Source of the DNA: Oscillospiraceae bacterium | GTDB lineage: Bacteria; Bacillota; Clostridia; Oscillospirales; Acutalibacteraceae | Assembly (NCBI GenBank): GCA_015066045.1 | Contig: SVPD01000007.1 | Location: 1 to 64,000, forward strand | Direction of reading: 5' to 3' | Length of the DNA stretch: 64,000 nt | Shown here: positions 47,047 through 56,220 of the stretch, piece by piece | Numbering within the stretch: the first letter of the stretch is position 1 | Layout of the letters: each line of letters starts with the position of its first letter | Notes under the pieces: generated by a model | Told to the model about the DNA's origin: nothing | The model's input: only the letters and a program-made list of their open reading frames with translations | The model's database searches: none | Made by a program: the position numbers and the translations under genes

Positions 47047-47970
47047 TCATCCGAAAAGCTTTACACTCATATATCTTTCTCCCGAGTCCGGAAGAAGAAC
47101 GACTATATTTTTGTTTTCGTATTCTTTTCGCTTTGCTATTATTTCAGCACCGTGCAGAGCAGCACCCGAGGAGATGCCTACCAGTAAGCCCTCTGTCTGT
47201 GCAAAGCGGCGGCAGGCCTCGTATGCGTCCTCTGTCCTTACGGCGATAACCTCGTCGATAACTGACATATCCAGATTTTCGGGAATGAAGTTTGCACCGA
47301 TGCCCTGTATGCCGTGGGGAGCAGCTTTTCCCTGTGTAATCAGAGGTGAGGCATAGGGCTCTATGCCGATAACCTTTATGTGGGGGTTTTTCTCTTTGAG
47401 GTACCTGCCTGTTCCCGACACGGTTCCTCCCGTGCCGATGCAGGCGATGAAAACATCCGCATTTCCCTCGGTGTCCCCGTAAATTTCGGGACCTGTGGAA
47501 AGAATATGGCTTTCGGGATTATCCCTGTTATCAAACTGAGAGGGAATAAAGCTGTTAGGCGTGGAGGCTTTCAGCTCCTGTGCCTTTTTTATGGAGCCGA
47601 GCATACCCTCTGCCCCCGGAGTGAGAATAACCTCGGCACCGTAAGCACGCAGAAGAACCTGCCTTTCCACACTCATAGTGTCGGGCATAACTAAAACTGC
47701 CTTGTATCCCATAGAGGCTGCAGCGGCAGCGAGTCCGATTCCCGTGTTACCGCTGGTAGGCTCGATGACGGTGCCGCCTTTTTTGATAAGTCCCTTTTCT
47801 TCAGCTCTTATGAGCATATTTACGGCTACTCTGTCTTTTACAGAGCCTGCCGGATTAAAGTATTCGAGCTTAGCGAAAAGCTTTCCCTTGATGCCGGCTT
47901 CACGGGCAAAGGAAGACGCTTTAAGCAGAGGCGTTTTACCTACGAGAGAGGAAAAGCCTTCGTAAATCAT
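47047..47970 (-). CDS. cysK: cysteine synthase (O-acetylserine sulfhydrylase)
   Basis: The 307-residue PLP enzyme makes cysteine from O-acetylserine and sulfide. The PLP lysine is K45 (AGSVKDR); the substrate loop TSGNTG and the phosphate-binding GTGGTVSGTGRY are present. Full family length. It starts 10 nt after nrdR ends, with no regulator visible. Confidence 0.95.
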   Translation of the reverse strand: MIYEGFSSLVGKTPLLKASSFAREAGIKGKLFAKLEYFNPAGSVKDRVAVNMLIRAEEKGLIKKGGTVIEPTSGNTGIGLAAAAASMGYKAVLVMPDTMSVERQVLLRAYGAEVILTPGAEGMLGSIKKAQELKASTPNSFIPSQFDNRDNPESHILSTGPEIYGDTEGNADVFIACIGTGGTVSGTGRYLKEKNPHIKVIGIEPYASPLITQGKAAPHGIQGIGANFIPENLDMSVIDEVIAVRTEDAYEACRRFAQTEGLLVGISSGAALHGAEIIAKRKEYENKNIVVLLPDSGERYMSVKLFG

Positions 47971-47979
47971 AGAATCACC

Positions 47980-48435
47980 TTATTTTTCACCTAAAAGTTT
48001 GGCCAGCTCGTCCATAAATGTATTTATGTCCTTGAACTGACGGTATACGGAAGCAAAACGGACATAGGCTACCTCGTCGAGGGTTTTAAGCCTTTCCATA
48101 ACCAGCTCACCGATATGTACTGAGGTAACCTCACGGTCAAGAGAATTCTGGAGCTCGGCCTCGATTTCGGAGACGATTTTTTCCATCTGCTCGATAGAAA
48201 CAGGCCTTTTTTCACAGGCACGGAGCATACCGTTGAAAAGCTTTACACGGTCAAAGGCCTGTCTTGATTTATCTTTTTTTACTACGATGATGGGCACACT
48301 TTCGATGATTTCGTAGGTGGTAAAACGCTTGCCGCAGGAGATGCACTCACGGCGGCGGCGGATTTTCTCCCCCTCATCGGTAGGTCTCGAGTCTATAACC
48401 TTGCTTTCCTCGTAATTGCAAAAAGGACACTTCAT
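47980..48435 (-). CDS. nrdR: transcriptional repressor NrdR
   Basis: The 151-residue repressor of ribonucleotide reductase genes has the N-terminal zinc ribbon (C3, C6, C31, C34) and the ATP-cone domain (about 49-139) that senses dATP/ATP. Length and motifs are typical. No ribonucleotide reductase gene is in the window. Confidence 0.97.
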   Translation of the reverse strand: MKCPFCNYEESKVIDSRPTDEGEKIRRRRECISCGKRFTTYEIIESVPIIVVKKDKSRQAFDRVKLFNGMLRACEKRPVSIEQMEKIVSEIEAELQNSLDREVTSVHIGELVMERLKTLDEVAYVRFASVYRQFKDINTFMDELAKLLGEK

Positions 48436-48459
48436 TTTTAAAACTCCCTTATCTGTATT

Positions 48460-49269
48460 TTATCCCTGACGCACCTTTTTAAGTATGGCATCAAGATATT
48501 TTGCACTCTTTGTTATCTCTCTTTTTCTTCCGTAGCCGTCAGAATAAAGCTCGATAATATATTTTCCGTTATAGCCCGCTTTATGAAGAAGTCGGAAAAG
48601 ATTTTCGAAATCGAAAAGGCCTTCCTCGCAGGGAGCGATGCAGTCCATTTGCTCACTGTAATCACTCAGATGAACGTGGACTATATTTTTTTTCATAATG
48701 CCGATGAATTCCTCGGGCTCATAGCCGGCACGTCTGGCCTGCTTTACATCGAGAACCATCTTATATCCGTCACCGAGCTGCTCCTTCATAAAACGGCTGA
48801 AATCAGGCGTGGCAGAAAGAAAATTTACCACATTTTCGTGTGCTACGCAGCAGCCGAAGCTTTGTGCCGTTTCGTTTATGAGGGCGAAGCGACGGGCATA
48901 TTCCTCCATATCTATATCGTAAAGTCTGGAGGCACCGTGCATAACTATGTATTTCGCACCGAGTATGCTTGCCGCATCGAAATAACGCTTGTAATTATCC
49001 ATAGCGTCACCGAAGCGTCTTTTGTAGGCGCTGAAAAAATCATAGCCTTCACCGAAGGAGGCATAGGGATGCAGAGAAATCACGTTTATTCCGTAGGCAT
49101 CCTTTACGGTTTTAAGCTCCTTTATAAAATCGGGGCGAAGCTCTGAATGAGCATTAAAAAAGATTTCACAGTGATTAAAGCCGAGCTCTGCGATGTGAAG
49201 AAAGGAACGCTCTGTTTCGAGAGGATAAAAACACGCCGATGATGCACCGATTTCCACTTTTTCCTGCAC
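48460..49269 (-). CDS. sugar phosphate isomerase/epimerase-like TIM-barrel protein
   Basis: The 269-residue protein fits the AP-endonuclease-2/xylose-isomerase-like barrel. Possible metal-binding residues are in VAHENV, MVLDVKQ, VHVHLSD and IELYSDG. Related proteins isomerise or epimerise sugars and inositols. It lies 24 nt upstream of nrdR on the same strand, so the two may share a transcript. The substrate is unknown. Confidence 0.85.
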   Translation of the reverse strand: MQEKVEIGASSACFYPLETERSFLHIAELGFNHCEIFFNAHSELRPDFIKELKTVKDAYGINVISLHPYASFGEGYDFFSAYKRRFGDAMDNYKRYFDAASILGAKYIVMHGASRLYDIDMEEYARRFALINETAQSFGCCVAHENVVNFLSATPDFSRFMKEQLGDGYKMVLDVKQARRAGYEPEEFIGIMKKNIVHVHLSDYSEQMDCIAPCEEGLFDFENLFRLLHKAGYNGKYIIELYSDGYGRKREITKSAKYLDAILKKVRQG

Positions 49270-49373
49270 CTGCCTTTCCTGTCTGTACTTTTTTTATTAT
49301 AACAAAATCTTTTTAAAAAAACAACCGGAAAAGCAGGCAGATAAGGAAAAAATAACTAAAAAATCTCTGTTTA

Positions 49374-49868
49374 TTATTCCGTCAGCAGCAAATAAAGTGA
49401 CGAGAGAAGATTCCACGTCAGTTTATCTACCTCTCCCGTGGCCTCGGTGCCTGTGAGCGTTTGAAAAATACCTACCAGCCTTTCGGTCTCTGCGGTGTAA
49501 TCGGCAGAGAGGGAAGCACCGCTGAAGTTTCCGTAAAAGTCCGAAAGGCGGGAAAGCATAAGATTGACGTTTCCGTTAAGGTGGCTTTTTTTACCTTTTT
49601 TCAGCGGAAAATCTGAGCCCTTTGCAGGTGCGGCTTGTAGGGGAGCGGAAAAAGCGAAAATTGCTTTGTCATTTTCCTCTGCCAGCCTGTTCCAGGTGTC
49701 GAAATCTACCTTGCCCGTCTGTGGTAAAAGATGCTTGCGCTGAAAGGCGAGCACGCTTTCGGTGGTCTCGGCACCGAAAATGCCGTCGGGCACGAGAGAG
49801 GGGATATCACTGTCGAGCCGTGAAATGTTTCTTATAAAGCTTTGGATTTCGTAAACTGCTGAGTCCAT
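49374..49868 (-). CDS. peptidoglycan-binding domain protein
   Basis: The 164-residue product has two PG_binding_1-type modules (about 5-60, with GIFGAETTESVLAFQ, and about 95-160, with a weaker copy ending TGEVDKLTWNLL) joined by a Lys-rich linker. There is no signal peptide or membrane segment. It begins just after the stop of the SpoIID-like gene, with AGGAGGA inside that gene's end, so it is coupled to it. Confidence 0.85.
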   Translation of the reverse strand: MDSAVYEIQSFIRNISRLDSDIPSLVPDGIFGAETTESVLAFQRKHLLPQTGKVDFDTWNRLAEENDKAIFAFSAPLQAAPAKGSDFPLKKGKKSHLNGNVNLMLSRLSDFYGNFSGASLSADYTAETERLVGIFQTLTGTEATGEVDKLTWNLLSSLYLLLTE

Positions 49869-49869
49869 A

Positions 49870-51279
49870 TTATTCCTCCTGTGAAAGCTCTCTGCCCGGA
49901 TACTGTCGGGTGAGGCGCTGCTGACCTTCTCTTACGGTGGAGTAAGCATCGGCCAGAGTATTCCATGTCCTTTCGTCCACGGTGCCCGTCTGAGGAAGAG
50001 AAAAAATCCGCTGAAATTCTCTGACGGCATTCTGAGTTCTGCGGTCGAAAACATTAGATGTATTTACGGGCGGAATGTCGAAAAACACCCGTGAAAGGTA
50101 GGCAAGATAGCCTTTGAAGGTGGCTACGGACGGTCCCGTATCACCTTGTCTCAGCACTACTCCCGGGTAAGGCTCGGTGGGAACGGGTGTGATTTCCTGT
50201 CTGTCCTCGAGATAGTCCACTATACCCTTATAGGCCTCGTAGAGGCTTTCCCACGTAGCCTTGTCTACCTCTCCCGTTACGGGAAGGCCCTTATACCGCT
50301 GAAAGGCACTGACCTGATTTGCCGTGTTCTGACCGTAAACTCCGTCGGTATTCACGGGGGCCACGAAGTCCACGAACTGGCTGATAAGAGTGAGGAAAAA
50401 CTGCACCGTTACCACCTGACCGCCACGGTCGCCTGCGGACAGTGAGCCCGTAAACTGTCGGGGTATGCTTTCATAGCCTACGCCCTCACTGTCCAGCTCT
50501 GCCAGTCGGGTGACCGAATCGTAAATATAAATTATCCTGTACCAGGTAGCCTTGCCCACGATGCCGTCGGGAGTCAGGGAAAAGATACGCTGAAAGGTGC
50601 GCACCGCATCCTCGGTGCTTTCGTCGAAGGCTCCGTTTATGACGGGGATTTTCGGTATAGAGGGGTAGTTTGCCGAGATTCGGTTAAGGTAAATCTGTAT
50701 ACGCCGTATGTTTTCGTTCAGCTGACCTTTCTGCAGGGGAGTGCCGGGATAGGAGGGAAGATTGTCACCCACGGGAGCATTGACCACTATTTCCGTGTCC
50801 TCTCCGTAGTAATATTTCAGTATGTCTGTGTCCGAGTAGCCTCTTTCGGCCAGAGAGACGCTTCCCCACTGAGAAAGGCCGTCACAGCTTACCTCCACTC
50901 CGTCGCAGTAGGCGGTGAAATAGGGGTTGACTGTGCCCTCTTTTCGCACATAGTCATTGAAAATCTCATCAACTACTTCGCTTATGTTTTCGTAAATATT
51001 TCTGCCGTTTACATAGGATTGGTCGAAGGCGGTGCTGTTTGTTATGTCGAAATCGTAACCCATAGCCCGATACCATTCTGTGTAAACACGGTTAAGTGCG
51101 AAGGTAATCTGCGCCAGTATATTGGCTCTCAGAGCGGCGGGCGGCCAGGTGGAATAGATTTCCGAGGAGGCCACGTTCTTTATATAGTCGGGAAATGGGA
51201 CCGTAACATTCTCCGCAGCCGATGAGGGCGGACCTAAATGCACGGTTATGGTTGAGGGTATGACAGGTACAGTCGGCAT
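49870..51279 (-). CDS. SpoIID-like domain with three or four peptidoglycan-binding repeats
   Basis: The 469-residue protein has an N-terminal SpoIID/LytB-like domain (about 28-165) with the hallmark SSEIYSTWPPAALRANILAQ, containing the Glu that is catalytic in SpoIID transglycosylases. PG-binding modules follow (about 190-250, 290-350, 375-450), each with a DGVYGQNT-like and a VDKATW-like motif. No signal peptide or membrane segment is present, which is odd for an exported wall enzyme. Related proteins of this layout are widespread in Clostridia but, to my knowledge, not characterised; cortex or wall remodelling is inference. Confidence 0.85.
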   Translation of the reverse strand: MPTVPVIPSTITVHLGPPSSAAENVTVPFPDYIKNVASSEIYSTWPPAALRANILAQITFALNRVYTEWYRAMGYDFDITNSTAFDQSYVNGRNIYENISEVVDEIFNDYVRKEGTVNPYFTAYCDGVEVSCDGLSQWGSVSLAERGYSDTDILKYYYGEDTEIVVNAPVGDNLPSYPGTPLQKGQLNENIRRIQIYLNRISANYPSIPKIPVINGAFDESTEDAVRTFQRIFSLTPDGIVGKATWYRIIYIYDSVTRLAELDSEGVGYESIPRQFTGSLSAGDRGGQVVTVQFFLTLISQFVDFVAPVNTDGVYGQNTANQVSAFQRYKGLPVTGEVDKATWESLYEAYKGIVDYLEDRQEITPVPTEPYPGVVLRQGDTGPSVATFKGYLAYLSRVFFDIPPVNTSNVFDRRTQNAVREFQRIFSLPQTGTVDERTWNTLADAYSTVREGQQRLTRQYPGRELSQEE

Positions 51280-51280
51280 A

Positions 51281-51874
51281 TTATTTCACCTCGGCACTGA
51301 TGGGAGTCATCTGCACATCCAGCACGATATCCGAGCCGCCCACTGCGCTGACAAGAAGGCCTTTTCTGGGCGTAAAGCCTGTGGCATAGACCTCCCCCGT
51401 GTAGCTGACAGACCTTTTCTCGCTTTCGGGATTAAGAGAGTCGGCCTCGGGAAGGGCGGGCAGACGTATCTTTTTGGTGGTGCCGTCTCTGTCAGTGGTC
51501 AGATAGGTATAAAGAGTGTCATCCTTTACTACCAGCACCTTAGCGTTTTCGATGGGGTAGGCGTTATTGCCCGTAAAAACCCGTGCGGAAAAGGTGGCGA
51601 AATCCGTAGCCTCAGGTTCTTCTTCGGAGATGATTTCTTCAGCCGTTTCTTCGTAAAAATCCGTTTTCTCTATTCCGGGGATATCCGTAACGGAGGCTCT
51701 CGGCTCAGAGTCCGGAAAAGGGTTAAGCCCGACTTCCTCTGCCGCATATTCCTCTGCAGCTCCGGTTTCGGCGGGCTTTTCCTCGGGCAGGTCGGGCAGC
51801 GCTCTTTCTCTGCTCATTTTTATCAGCTCATCGGCATATTTTTTTATCATGCTTTCGAAATTATTACCGTTCAT
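51281..51874 (-). CDS. acidic protein with carboxypeptidase-regulatory/CnaB-like domain
   Basis: The 197-residue product has a helical N-terminus (about 1-30), a very acidic, probably disordered middle (about 30-100, rich in Glu, Pro, Ala) and a beta-sandwich-like C-terminal domain (about 95-195, with ARVFTGNNAYPIENAKVLV). No signal peptide. It is the first gene of the three-gene peptidoglycan-binding unit and ends 1 nt before the SpoIID-like gene. It may be a partner or scaffold for that enzyme. Confidence 0.7.
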   Translation of the reverse strand: MNGNNFESMIKKYADELIKMSRERALPDLPEEKPAETGAAEEYAAEEVGLNPFPDSEPRASVTDIPGIEKTDFYEETAEEIISEEEPEATDFATFSARVFTGNNAYPIENAKVLVVKDDTLYTYLTTDRDGTTKKIRLPALPEADSLNPESEKRSVSYTGEVYATGFTPRKGLLVSAVGGSDIVLDVQMTPISAEVK

Positions 51875-51970
51875 AGCAAAACTCCTTTAAGGTTTTTTCA
51901 CTTATATTTATATAACCTTTGCGGGGCTTTTATGTATATTTATCTCGGGTGTTTTTGGTTATTTTGCTCG

Positions 51971-51999
51971 TTGTAAAAGGCTCTGATATGTGCTATGAT
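51971..51999 (+). promoter_or_regulatory. promoter of the MFS transporter gene
   Basis: TTGTAA (51971-51976), 17-bp spacer, TATGAT (51994-51999), 30 bp before the start codon. Confidence 0.6.
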
Positions 52000-52029
52000 T
52001 TAGTAAATACAAACCAAAGGAGAAAAGAT

Positions 52030-53370
52030 ATGGATAATTTACAGAAGAAAAAAACATCGGGTGTCCGTATGTGGGTTCTGGTGTGGGGCTTGGGACTGGC
52101 AGGCCAGATATGCTGGAACATGGAAAATCAGTGGTTTAACACCTTCGTTTATTCCAAAATAGGCAAAAATCCCTCCATCATCACGGGTATGCTTATCTGC
52201 AGTGCTCTCGCCACCACCTTCGCCACCTTCTTTTTCGGCACGTGGGCAGACCGTACGGGTAAAAGAAGAGTCTTTGTTTCCGTGGGCTACATACTCTGGG
52301 GTATTTTCACCATCTGCTTCGGTCTTACGGAGTTTATCAGCAAGGATATGTATCTTTTAGCTGCCGTGGCTGTGGTTCTTGCCGACACCGTAATGAGCTT
52401 TTTCGGCTCTATGGGTAACGATGCGGGCTATAACACCTGGACGACGGACATTATGACAGACAAGAACAGAGGGCAGATAGGTGCCGCTCTGGCTACTCAG
52501 CCTGTTTTAGGCACCATTCTCGGCACCGTAGTGGGCGGTCTTCTGGTCGGTGAGGACGACAATTATATGCGTCTTTTCATAGTTATGGGTGTGTTCGTAA
52601 TCCTTTTCGGTATTCTTTCCATGCTCTTTATGAGTAAGGCAGACGATGTACCTGCATCAAAAAGAGGATCCTTTATAAAGCAGTTTTTATCTGTTTTCAA
52701 TTTCAGACGCTTTTTTACTCTGAAGGAGCTGGTGTGGGTAAATCTTATCAATACAGTATTTTTCATCGGCTTTAATGTTTACTTCGCCTATATGGGTAAC
52801 TATATTATTTATTATCTCGGCTACACGGCTGATATGATGGGTATTATAGAGGCGGTGCCTCTCGTTCTGGCTATGCTCACGGCAATACCTATGTCCTTCC
52901 TTATAAATAAAAACAAGCACATTTATGTGTCTGTTTTCGCCATTATTATAAACATCATCGGTCTTCTTATTGTGGCTCCCATCACTCCGGATATGGTGGA
53001 TAATACCAAGCTTTTCGATTTCCGTCTCTGGCTCGGCATTTTCCTCGTGGGTGTGGGCTACATCGGTATACTGCAGGTCACCAAGGTGTGGACCAAGCAG
53101 CTTTATCCTGCTGACAGTAAGGGACAGTTTGAGGGTATATGGATTCTCTTTTATGTTCTTTTCCCGATGATCGGCGGCTCATTTATCGGTGAGGCTGTGG
53201 TCAAGACCAGCGGCGTAGTTATCACTAATGAATTAAGCGGTCAGCCGGAATACATTCCGAACGGAAATGTTTTTCTGGTCGGAGCCGTAATAATCGCTCT
53301 GTCGGTTATTCCTCTGCTTATGACTGTAAAGCACTTTAAAAAGAGAGTGGCAGACGCTGAGCTTGAATAA
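52030..53370 (+). CDS. major facilitator superfamily transporter
   Basis: The 446-residue membrane protein has about 12 membrane segments and the MFS motif A-like GTWADRTGKRR between segments 2 and 3. The WNMENQWFNTFVY start of the first segment resembles the glycoside-pentoside-hexuronide or SLC45-like sugar carriers, so sugar uptake is possible. The ATG at 52030 follows AAAGGAG; an in-frame start at 51919 lies upstream of the promoter. It ends at a bidirectional terminator. Confidence 0.88.
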   Translation: MDNLQKKKTSGVRMWVLVWGLGLAGQICWNMENQWFNTFVYSKIGKNPSIITGMLICSALATTFATFFFGTWADRTGKRRVFVSVGYILWGIFTICFGLTEFISKDMYLLAAVAVVLADTVMSFFGSMGNDAGYNTWTTDIMTDKNRGQIGAALATQPVLGTILGTVVGGLLVGEDDNYMRLFIVMGVFVILFGILSMLFMSKADDVPASKRGSFIKQFLSVFNFRRFFTLKELVWVNLINTVFFIGFNVYFAYMGNYIIYYLGYTADMMGIIEAVPLVLAMLTAIPMSFLINKNKHIYVSVFAIIINIIGLLIVAPITPDMVDNTKLFDFRLWLGIFLVGVGYIGILQVTKVWTKQLYPADSKGQFEGIWILFYVLFPMIGGSFIGEAVVKTSGVVITNELSGQPEYIPNGNVFLVGAVIIALSVIPLLMTVKHFKKRVADAELE

Positions 53371-53395
53371 ACAGAATATCTGTTAAAAAAGTAAA

Positions 53396-53424
53396 ACAGG
53401 CTACTCACTCGGGTAGCCTGTTGC
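53396..53424. terminator. bidirectional terminator
   Basis: Perfect 9-bp stem ACAGGCTAC (53396-53404) and GTAGCCTGT (53413-53421). T-rich sequence follows on both strands. It serves the MFS gene and the converging mltG. Confidence 0.8.
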
Positions 53425-53435
53425 TTTTATATTAA

Positions 53436-54323
53436 TCACATAAGTCCTAATTCTTTGCACTTTTTTACATGGCCTTCCCATGTTTCGTTGAAATAAAAAT
53501 TCTTTTCCTCGTCTGTCACGAAAAAGAAATAGTCGCTTTCTGCCGGATAAAGAGCAGCCTCGATGGCAGCCTTGCCGGGACAGGTGATGGGACCCTCGGG
53601 AATGGCAGGACATTTGAAGACATTGTACAGAGCTCTGTATTTGTCCGTTTCGGCTAAAAGCTCCTCCTCGGTGATTTCTCTGCCCTTTTCTTCTTCTATA
53701 AGCTTTTTAAGGTAAAGTGATTTTACCACATAATTTTCGAGATATTTGATAGTCACGTCACATTCGAGCTTGGTTCCGCTCTTAAGACGGTTATAAAGAA
53801 CAGAGGAAATAAGCTTCATCGACTCCTCGGAATAGGATTCCTCCTGAATAATGGCCGCCAGAGAGATGATTTCGTCGAGAGTGTAGCCCAGCTTCTGTGC
53901 CCTCAGGGAGTATTCACCCGTTAATTTGGCCGAGGTGTTACGGAGAATTTTTTTCAGCACGTTTTCGGGGCTGTCGTTAAGATAAAACTCATAGGTGTCG
54001 GGAAAGAGATAGCCCTCCAAAAGAAAAGCACGCTGAGAGTCGGGTATGAAATCTGTAAAGGCGTAGCCGAGAGAAGAGACATAATCAGCGTCGTTTGTCA
54101 GTGCGATGAAATCCTGCGCTGAGCAAACACCGTTTTCCTCGAGCCTTTCGGCTATCTGAACTACGTTGAAGCCCTCGGGGAAGGTTACCGTAGCGGTGGG
54201 GATACCGGTGGTGGTCGTTTCGGTGGGCGGAGGTGCCGTGGTGCCCGTTCCCGTTTCGTTTTTACCGCAGCCGAAAAGAAACATAGTGCTGAGAACGAGG
54301 AAAGCGGCGAGAAATCTTTTCAT
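53436..54323 (-). CDS. mltG: endolytic transglycosylase MltG, lipoprotein form
   Basis: The 295-residue YceG-type enzyme cuts nascent glycan strands and so sets their length. It has the AAIIQEES motif with the catalytic Glu and the CPAIPEGPITCPG segment. Instead of the usual single membrane helix it has a lipoprotein signal with LFGC (lipid Cys19), followed by a Thr/Pro-rich linker (about 25-45). The LysM-like N-terminal part (VVQIAERLEENGV) is present. It is a single gene. Confidence 0.92.
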   Translation of the reverse strand: MKRFLAAFLVLSTMFLFGCGKNETGTGTTAPPPTETTTTGIPTATVTFPEGFNVVQIAERLEENGVCSAQDFIALTNDADYVSSLGYAFTDFIPDSQRAFLLEGYLFPDTYEFYLNDSPENVLKKILRNTSAKLTGEYSLRAQKLGYTLDEIISLAAIIQEESYSEESMKLISSVLYNRLKSGTKLECDVTIKYLENYVVKSLYLKKLIEEEKGREITEEELLAETDKYRALYNVFKCPAIPEGPITCPGKAAIEAALYPAESDYFFFVTDEEKNFYFNETWEGHVKKCKELGLM

Positions 54324-54468
54324 TTTTCTTCACTTCCTTAATTTTTTTATTATGTAAGAATTTTAGCATAGGAGTGTGGAAAAATAAATAGAAATGCCGA
54401 TAAATTATTAAAAATGTAAGAAAATGGCAATTTGTTTCAATAAAATAATCGCTATTTTAAAAAAAGAC

Positions 54469-54497
54469 TTGAAAAATATGCGCTTTTGTTATAAAAT
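54469..54497 (+). promoter_or_regulatory. promoter of efp
   Basis: TTGAAA (54469-54474), 17-bp spacer, TAAAAT (54492-54497), about 40 bp before the efp start. Confidence 0.6.
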
Positions 54498-54538
54498 AAA
54501 ACAGATAAAAAATCTAAAGTATTCGGAGGAATATTAAA

Positions 54539-55096
54539 ATGGTATCAGCAGGTGATTTCAGAAACGGCGTTACTTTCGAAATGGACGGTAACGTACTTCA
54601 GATTATCGAATTCCAGCACGTTAAGCCCGGTAAGGGCGCAGCCTTTGTCCGTGCGAAGGTAAAGAATGTTATTACAGGCTCCGTTATCGAGCGTACCTTC
54701 AACCCCAGCGAAAAGTTCCCCACAGCCTTCGTTGAAAGAAAGGATATGGAGTACTCCTACAGTGACGGCGGTCTCTACTATTTCATGGATCCCGAAAGCT
54801 ACGAGCTCGTTCCCATCAATGAAAGCGAGCTTTCCGACAACTTCAAGTTCGTTAAGGAAAACATGGTTTGTAAGGTTCTTTCCTACAAGGGTAATGTTTT
54901 CGGTGTTGAGCCTCCCACATTTGTTGACCTTCAGGTTACAAAGACTGATCCCGGCTTCGCAGGCAACACTGCTACAAACACCACCAAGCCCGCTACACTT
55001 GAAACAGGTGCAGAGGTTAAGGTTCCTCTCTTCATCGATGAGGGCGAAATTATCAAGATTGACACCAGAACAGGTGAATATCTCGGCCGTGCATAA
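54539..55096 (+). CDS. efp: elongation factor P
   Basis: The 185-residue tRNA-mimic helps ribosomes stalled at proline runs. The modified-residue position is K32 in the loop KPGKGAAF. No epm modification genes are nearby. Three OB-like domains fit the length. It starts at ATG after CGGAGGA. Confidence 0.97.
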   Translation: MVSAGDFRNGVTFEMDGNVLQIIEFQHVKPGKGAAFVRAKVKNVITGSVIERTFNPSEKFPTAFVERKDMEYSYSDGGLYYFMDPESYELVPINESELSDNFKFVKENMVCKVLSYKGNVFGVEPPTFVDLQVTKTDPGFAGNTATNTTKPATLETGAEVKVPLFIDEGEIIKIDTRTGEYLGRA

Positions 55097-55143
55097 GATA
55101 TTATTATCTTAATTTTTCAAATTAAAGAAAGGAAACGAATATT

Positions 55144-55569
55144 ATGTCAGTTTCAGAAAATGTTGCATATTTAAAGGGCCTTATGGAAGGTCTTGATTTA
55201 GACGAAGATAAAAAGGAAACCAAGCTCTTCGCTGCTATTATCGAAACTCTCGATGAAATCGCATCAGAGCTCAGTGATATGGAAGAGGATATGGAAGATC
55301 TCGCAGATTATATCGAAGAAATCGACGAAGATCTCGGCGATGTAGAAGAATATGTTTACGACGAAGATGACTGTGACTGTGACTGCTGCTGCGACGATGA
55401 CGACTGCGATTGCTGTGATGACGAATGTCTCGAAGTAGAATGCCCTGCTTGTGAAAACACAGTTTGCATCGGCTTCGATGAAATCGACGATGACGGTGAA
55501 GCAGAATGCCCCTGCTGCGGCGCTATTCTCGAATTCGAAATCGAAGAAGAGGAAGAAATCGAAGAATAA
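55144..55569 (+). CDS. CD1247-type acidic Cys/Asp-rich zinc-ribbon protein
   Basis: The 141-residue protein has an N-terminal helical domain (about 1-70; MSVSENVAYLKGLMEGL) like the CD1247 N-terminal domain known in Clostridia, then an extreme stretch of Cys and Asp (about 76-100), and a C-terminal zinc ribbon with ECPAC and ECPCC. It has a very low isoelectric point by inspection. Function is unknown; metal binding is probable. It lies 47 nt downstream of efp and probably shares its transcript. Confidence 0.88.
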   Translation: MSVSENVAYLKGLMEGLDLDEDKKETKLFAAIIETLDEIASELSDMEEDMEDLADYIEEIDEDLGDVEEYVYDEDDCDCDCCCDDDDCDCCDDECLEVECPACENTVCIGFDEIDDDGEAECPCCGAILEFEIEEEEEIEE

Positions 55570-55585
55570 TCACTGATTAAAAATC

Positions 55586-55620
55586 AAATCTCCTCGGTTA
55601 AAAGCTGAGGAGATTTTTTT
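55586..55620 (+). terminator. terminator after the CD1247-type gene
   Basis: A ~11-bp stem AAATCTCCTC with GAGGAGATTT (55586-55597; 55605-55616) followed by T-run. It ends the efp transcript. Confidence 0.85.
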
Positions 55621-55637
55621 GAGATGTTGAGGTATTT

Positions 55638-56129
55638 ATGGTAATAAGAAAACCTGTGAGAGAGGATATTTCCGCACTTTTAGACATTTATAACTACGAG
55701 GTGGAAAAGGGTGTGGCGACTCTCGACATTAATAAAAAGACTCTGCCGGAATGGGAAAAATGGTACGATAACCATAACATAGAGAATCATCCGCTTATAG
55801 TCTGTGAAGCAGACGGCGAGGTAGCAGGCTATGCCACCCTTTCCTCCTACAGAGAAAAGGAGGCCTACAAATCCACGGTAGAGCTTTCTGTTTATGTTTC
55901 ACCCCTTCACCGAAAAAAGGGAGTAGGCACCGCTCTTATGGAGGCTATTATTTCTATGGCGAAAGAAGACGAAAGCATACATACGGTGGTATCTGTTATT
56001 ACTGCCGGTAATGAAGCCTCCTGCCGTCTTCATGAAAAATTCGGCTTCACCTTCTGCGGTGCTATCACCGAGGTCGGAGAGAAATTCGGTAGATATGTGG
56101 ATATAGAGAATTACAGTCTGAGAGTGTGA
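55638..56129 (+). CDS. GNAT N-acetyltransferase (phosphinothricin acetyltransferase-like)
   Basis: The 163-residue protein has the GNAT acetyl-CoA motif HRKKGVGTALM near residues 97-107 and the family start IRKPVREDISALLDIYN. It resembles the Pat/Bar group, which also includes methionine sulfone/sulfoximine acetyltransferases. The real substrate is unknown. The ribosome binding site is weak (GTTGAGG). Confidence 0.85.
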   Translation: MVIRKPVREDISALLDIYNYEVEKGVATLDINKKTLPEWEKWYDNHNIENHPLIVCEADGEVAGYATLSSYREKEAYKSTVELSVYVSPLHRKKGVGTALMEAIISMAKEDESIHTVVSVITAGNEASCRLHEKFGFTFCGAITEVGEKFGRYVDIENYSLRV

Positions 56130-56220
56130 AAATACGCATTTTTGTAAGTTTTTTGTTCTCTGTTACGTTATATATTCTGTAAGGTTGTTATTTTTATAAA
56201 AACAAAGGGAGATGAAAAAT

